A DNA stretch of 6,711 nucleotides from an uncultured Clostridia bacterium (GTDB lineage Bacteria > Bacillota > Clostridia > UBA1381 > UMGS1253), in the NCBI GenBank assembly GCA_937892135.1, contig CALAUK010000015.1, forward strand, positions 1-6,711, in the 5' to 3' direction. The notes under the pieces were generated by a model, which was not told where the DNA came from, ran no database searches, and was given only the letters and a program-made list of their open reading frames with translations. The position numbers were made by a program, and so were the translations under genes. Position 1 is the stretch's first letter, and each line of letters begins with the position of its first letter. This document shows, one piece after another, positions 5,957-6,711 of the stretch.

Positions 5957-6608
5957 ATATAATACTTTTTTGGTATTCGGTAGGCGACATTTTAACATGG
6001 TTTTTAAATGCTCGTGAGAAGATGTGTACCGATGAGTAGGCAAGGATTTCTGAAATTTCCGTTATCGAGTTGTTTTTTTCTCTTATAAGCCTTTTCGCCT
6101 CTTTGATTTTAAGCGAAGAGAAGTAGTCCATTGGGCTTTCGCCCGTAAATTCTTTAAAAATTTTGCAAAGCTGTGTTTTGCCGAGCGAAAAATGCGAGCA
6201 CACATCTTTTAATGTGAGCGCGGTGCATATATTGCTTTTCATAAATTCTTTTATAAGCTCGCAGAGTGAGTTGTTTGCAAGGTTTCGCGCCTTTTCTGAA
6301 GCTAGCACCTCTTTTCCAAGCTTGTTTCCGCTTCTTATCAGCCTTATTAAAAATTCGGCAAAGTAGCCTTTTAAAAGCTGTGCCGAGCCGAAAACATCTT
6401 CTGTAAAACAGAGACTGCTTTTGTCGTTGTAATCTCCGGGAATTTTTCCAAGTGTATTTTTTGCTTCCTTTAAAAAAAGTGAAAGAAGAGTTTTTCCCGT
6501 ATCATCAAGAGTAAAGGTCTTGCTTTTGAAAAAATTAATTGCTTTAATTATAATATTAAAACATTTATTAACATATAGTGATTTTAAAATGATGATGAAT
6601 GAAATTGA
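5955..6608 (-). pseudogene. AraC-family transcriptional regulator, 5'-truncated (C-terminal half)
   Basis: The minus-strand frame is open from 6608, just after an in-frame TAA at 6611-6609, to the stop at 5957-5955 (217 residues). The last ~100 residues are a typical AraC-type double HTH: LTLKDVCSHFSLGKTQLCKI for the first, and ITEISEILAYSSVHIFSRAF then SPTEYQKS for the second. Upstream is the linker usual for cupin-type AraC regulators, including NFFKSKTFTLDD and FGSAQLLKGYFAEFLIRLIR. The cupin sensor domain expected before it is absent. Family members are usually about 280-300 residues, so roughly 70-100 are missing. No ATG or TTG occurs in the open part. The only GTG is at 6308-6306, inside the linker, and would yield a 117-residue DNA-binding fragment. 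No sensor-like sequence appears in the other two minus frames up to 6711. It is convergent with the liv operon; whether it ever controlled liv cannot be said. Confidence 0.75.
6526..6554 (+). promoter_or_regulatory. Candidate promoter for the plus-strand reading frame at 6589
   Basis: TTGAAA (6526-6531), a 17-bp spacer and a perfect TATAAT (6549-6554) give a predicted start near 6561. The boxes fall inside the AraC remnant in very A/T-rich DNA, so chance resemblance is possible. Confidence 0.5.
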
Positions 6609-6711
6609 TTATGAAATTGAAGATAACGTTTCTAAAACGGTAGAAAAAGAGTTTTACAAGGAAGAAATCGCAAAATTGATAGACCAAACCAACGACACCG
6701 ATGTCCTGGAC
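6589..6711 (+). CDS. Unidentified plus-strand gene, N-terminal part (cut by window edge)
   Basis: Three consecutive in-frame ATG codons (6589, 6592, 6595) open a frame that runs 41 codons to the window edge without a stop. The translation MMMNEIDYEIEDNVSKTVEK continues with EFYKEEIAKLIDQTNDTDVL. It is strongly acidic and Lys-rich with helix-friendly spacing, more like a real soluble protein than a shadow frame, but I do not recognise a family. A consensus-like promoter lies at 6526-6554. No good ribosome binding site is present; only AGTGAT at 6577-6582 is a weak match. Both the reality of the gene and its start are uncertain. Confidence 0.45.
   Translation, partial: MMMNEIDYEIEDNVSKTVEKEFYKEEIAKLIDQTNDTDVLD

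Overview
The window looks like chromosomal DNA from a low-GC Gram-positive bacterium, most likely an anaerobic member of the Clostridia. This is inferred from strong AGGAGG-type ribosome binding sites, A/T-rich spacers, a lipoprotein-type substrate-binding protein, an S-layer-homology (SLH) protein and T-tract terminators. No RNA gene, CRISPR array, transposase or replication origin is visible.

Region 1 (1-903) is a small divergent module. A cut-off XRE-family repressor on the minus strand faces a short secreted SLH-domain protein on the plus strand. The 84-bp gap between them holds a near-consensus promoter for the SLH gene. Two perfect TTGTAAC/GTTACAA-type dyads overlap that promoter, as expected for autorepression plus control of the SLH gene.

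Region 2 (904-1172) is non-coding. It holds a 124-bp element closed by perfect 9-bp inverted ends (910-1033), with two further hairpins inside, one of them terminator-like. It is followed by a strong promoter (1064-1092) and a perfect 10-2-10 palindrome (1101-1122) just after the predicted transcription start of the next operon.

Region 3 (1173-5956) is a complete, ordinary five-gene branched-chain-amino-acid-type ABC importer: lipoprotein binding protein, permeases LivH and LivM, ATPases LivG and LivF, then a bidirectional terminator. The binding protein captures the amino acid outside the membrane, LivH and LivM form the channel, and LivG and LivF power it. A long hairpin between the binding-protein gene and livH probably lets the first gene be expressed above the rest. 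LivM carries an unusual charged C-terminal tail of about 68 residues.

Region 4 (5955-6711) holds, on the minus strand, the linker and DNA-binding domain of an AraC-family regulator whose sensor half is missing. The reading frame runs into a stop at 6609-6611 and has no plausible start, so it looks like a 5'-truncated remnant. A plus-strand reading frame with its own consensus-like promoter starts at the breakpoint and leaves the window.

I see no clearly new biological system. The items most worth a second look are the dyad-controlled XRE/SLH pair, the 124-bp inverted-repeat element, the palindrome in the liv leader and the broken AraC junction.
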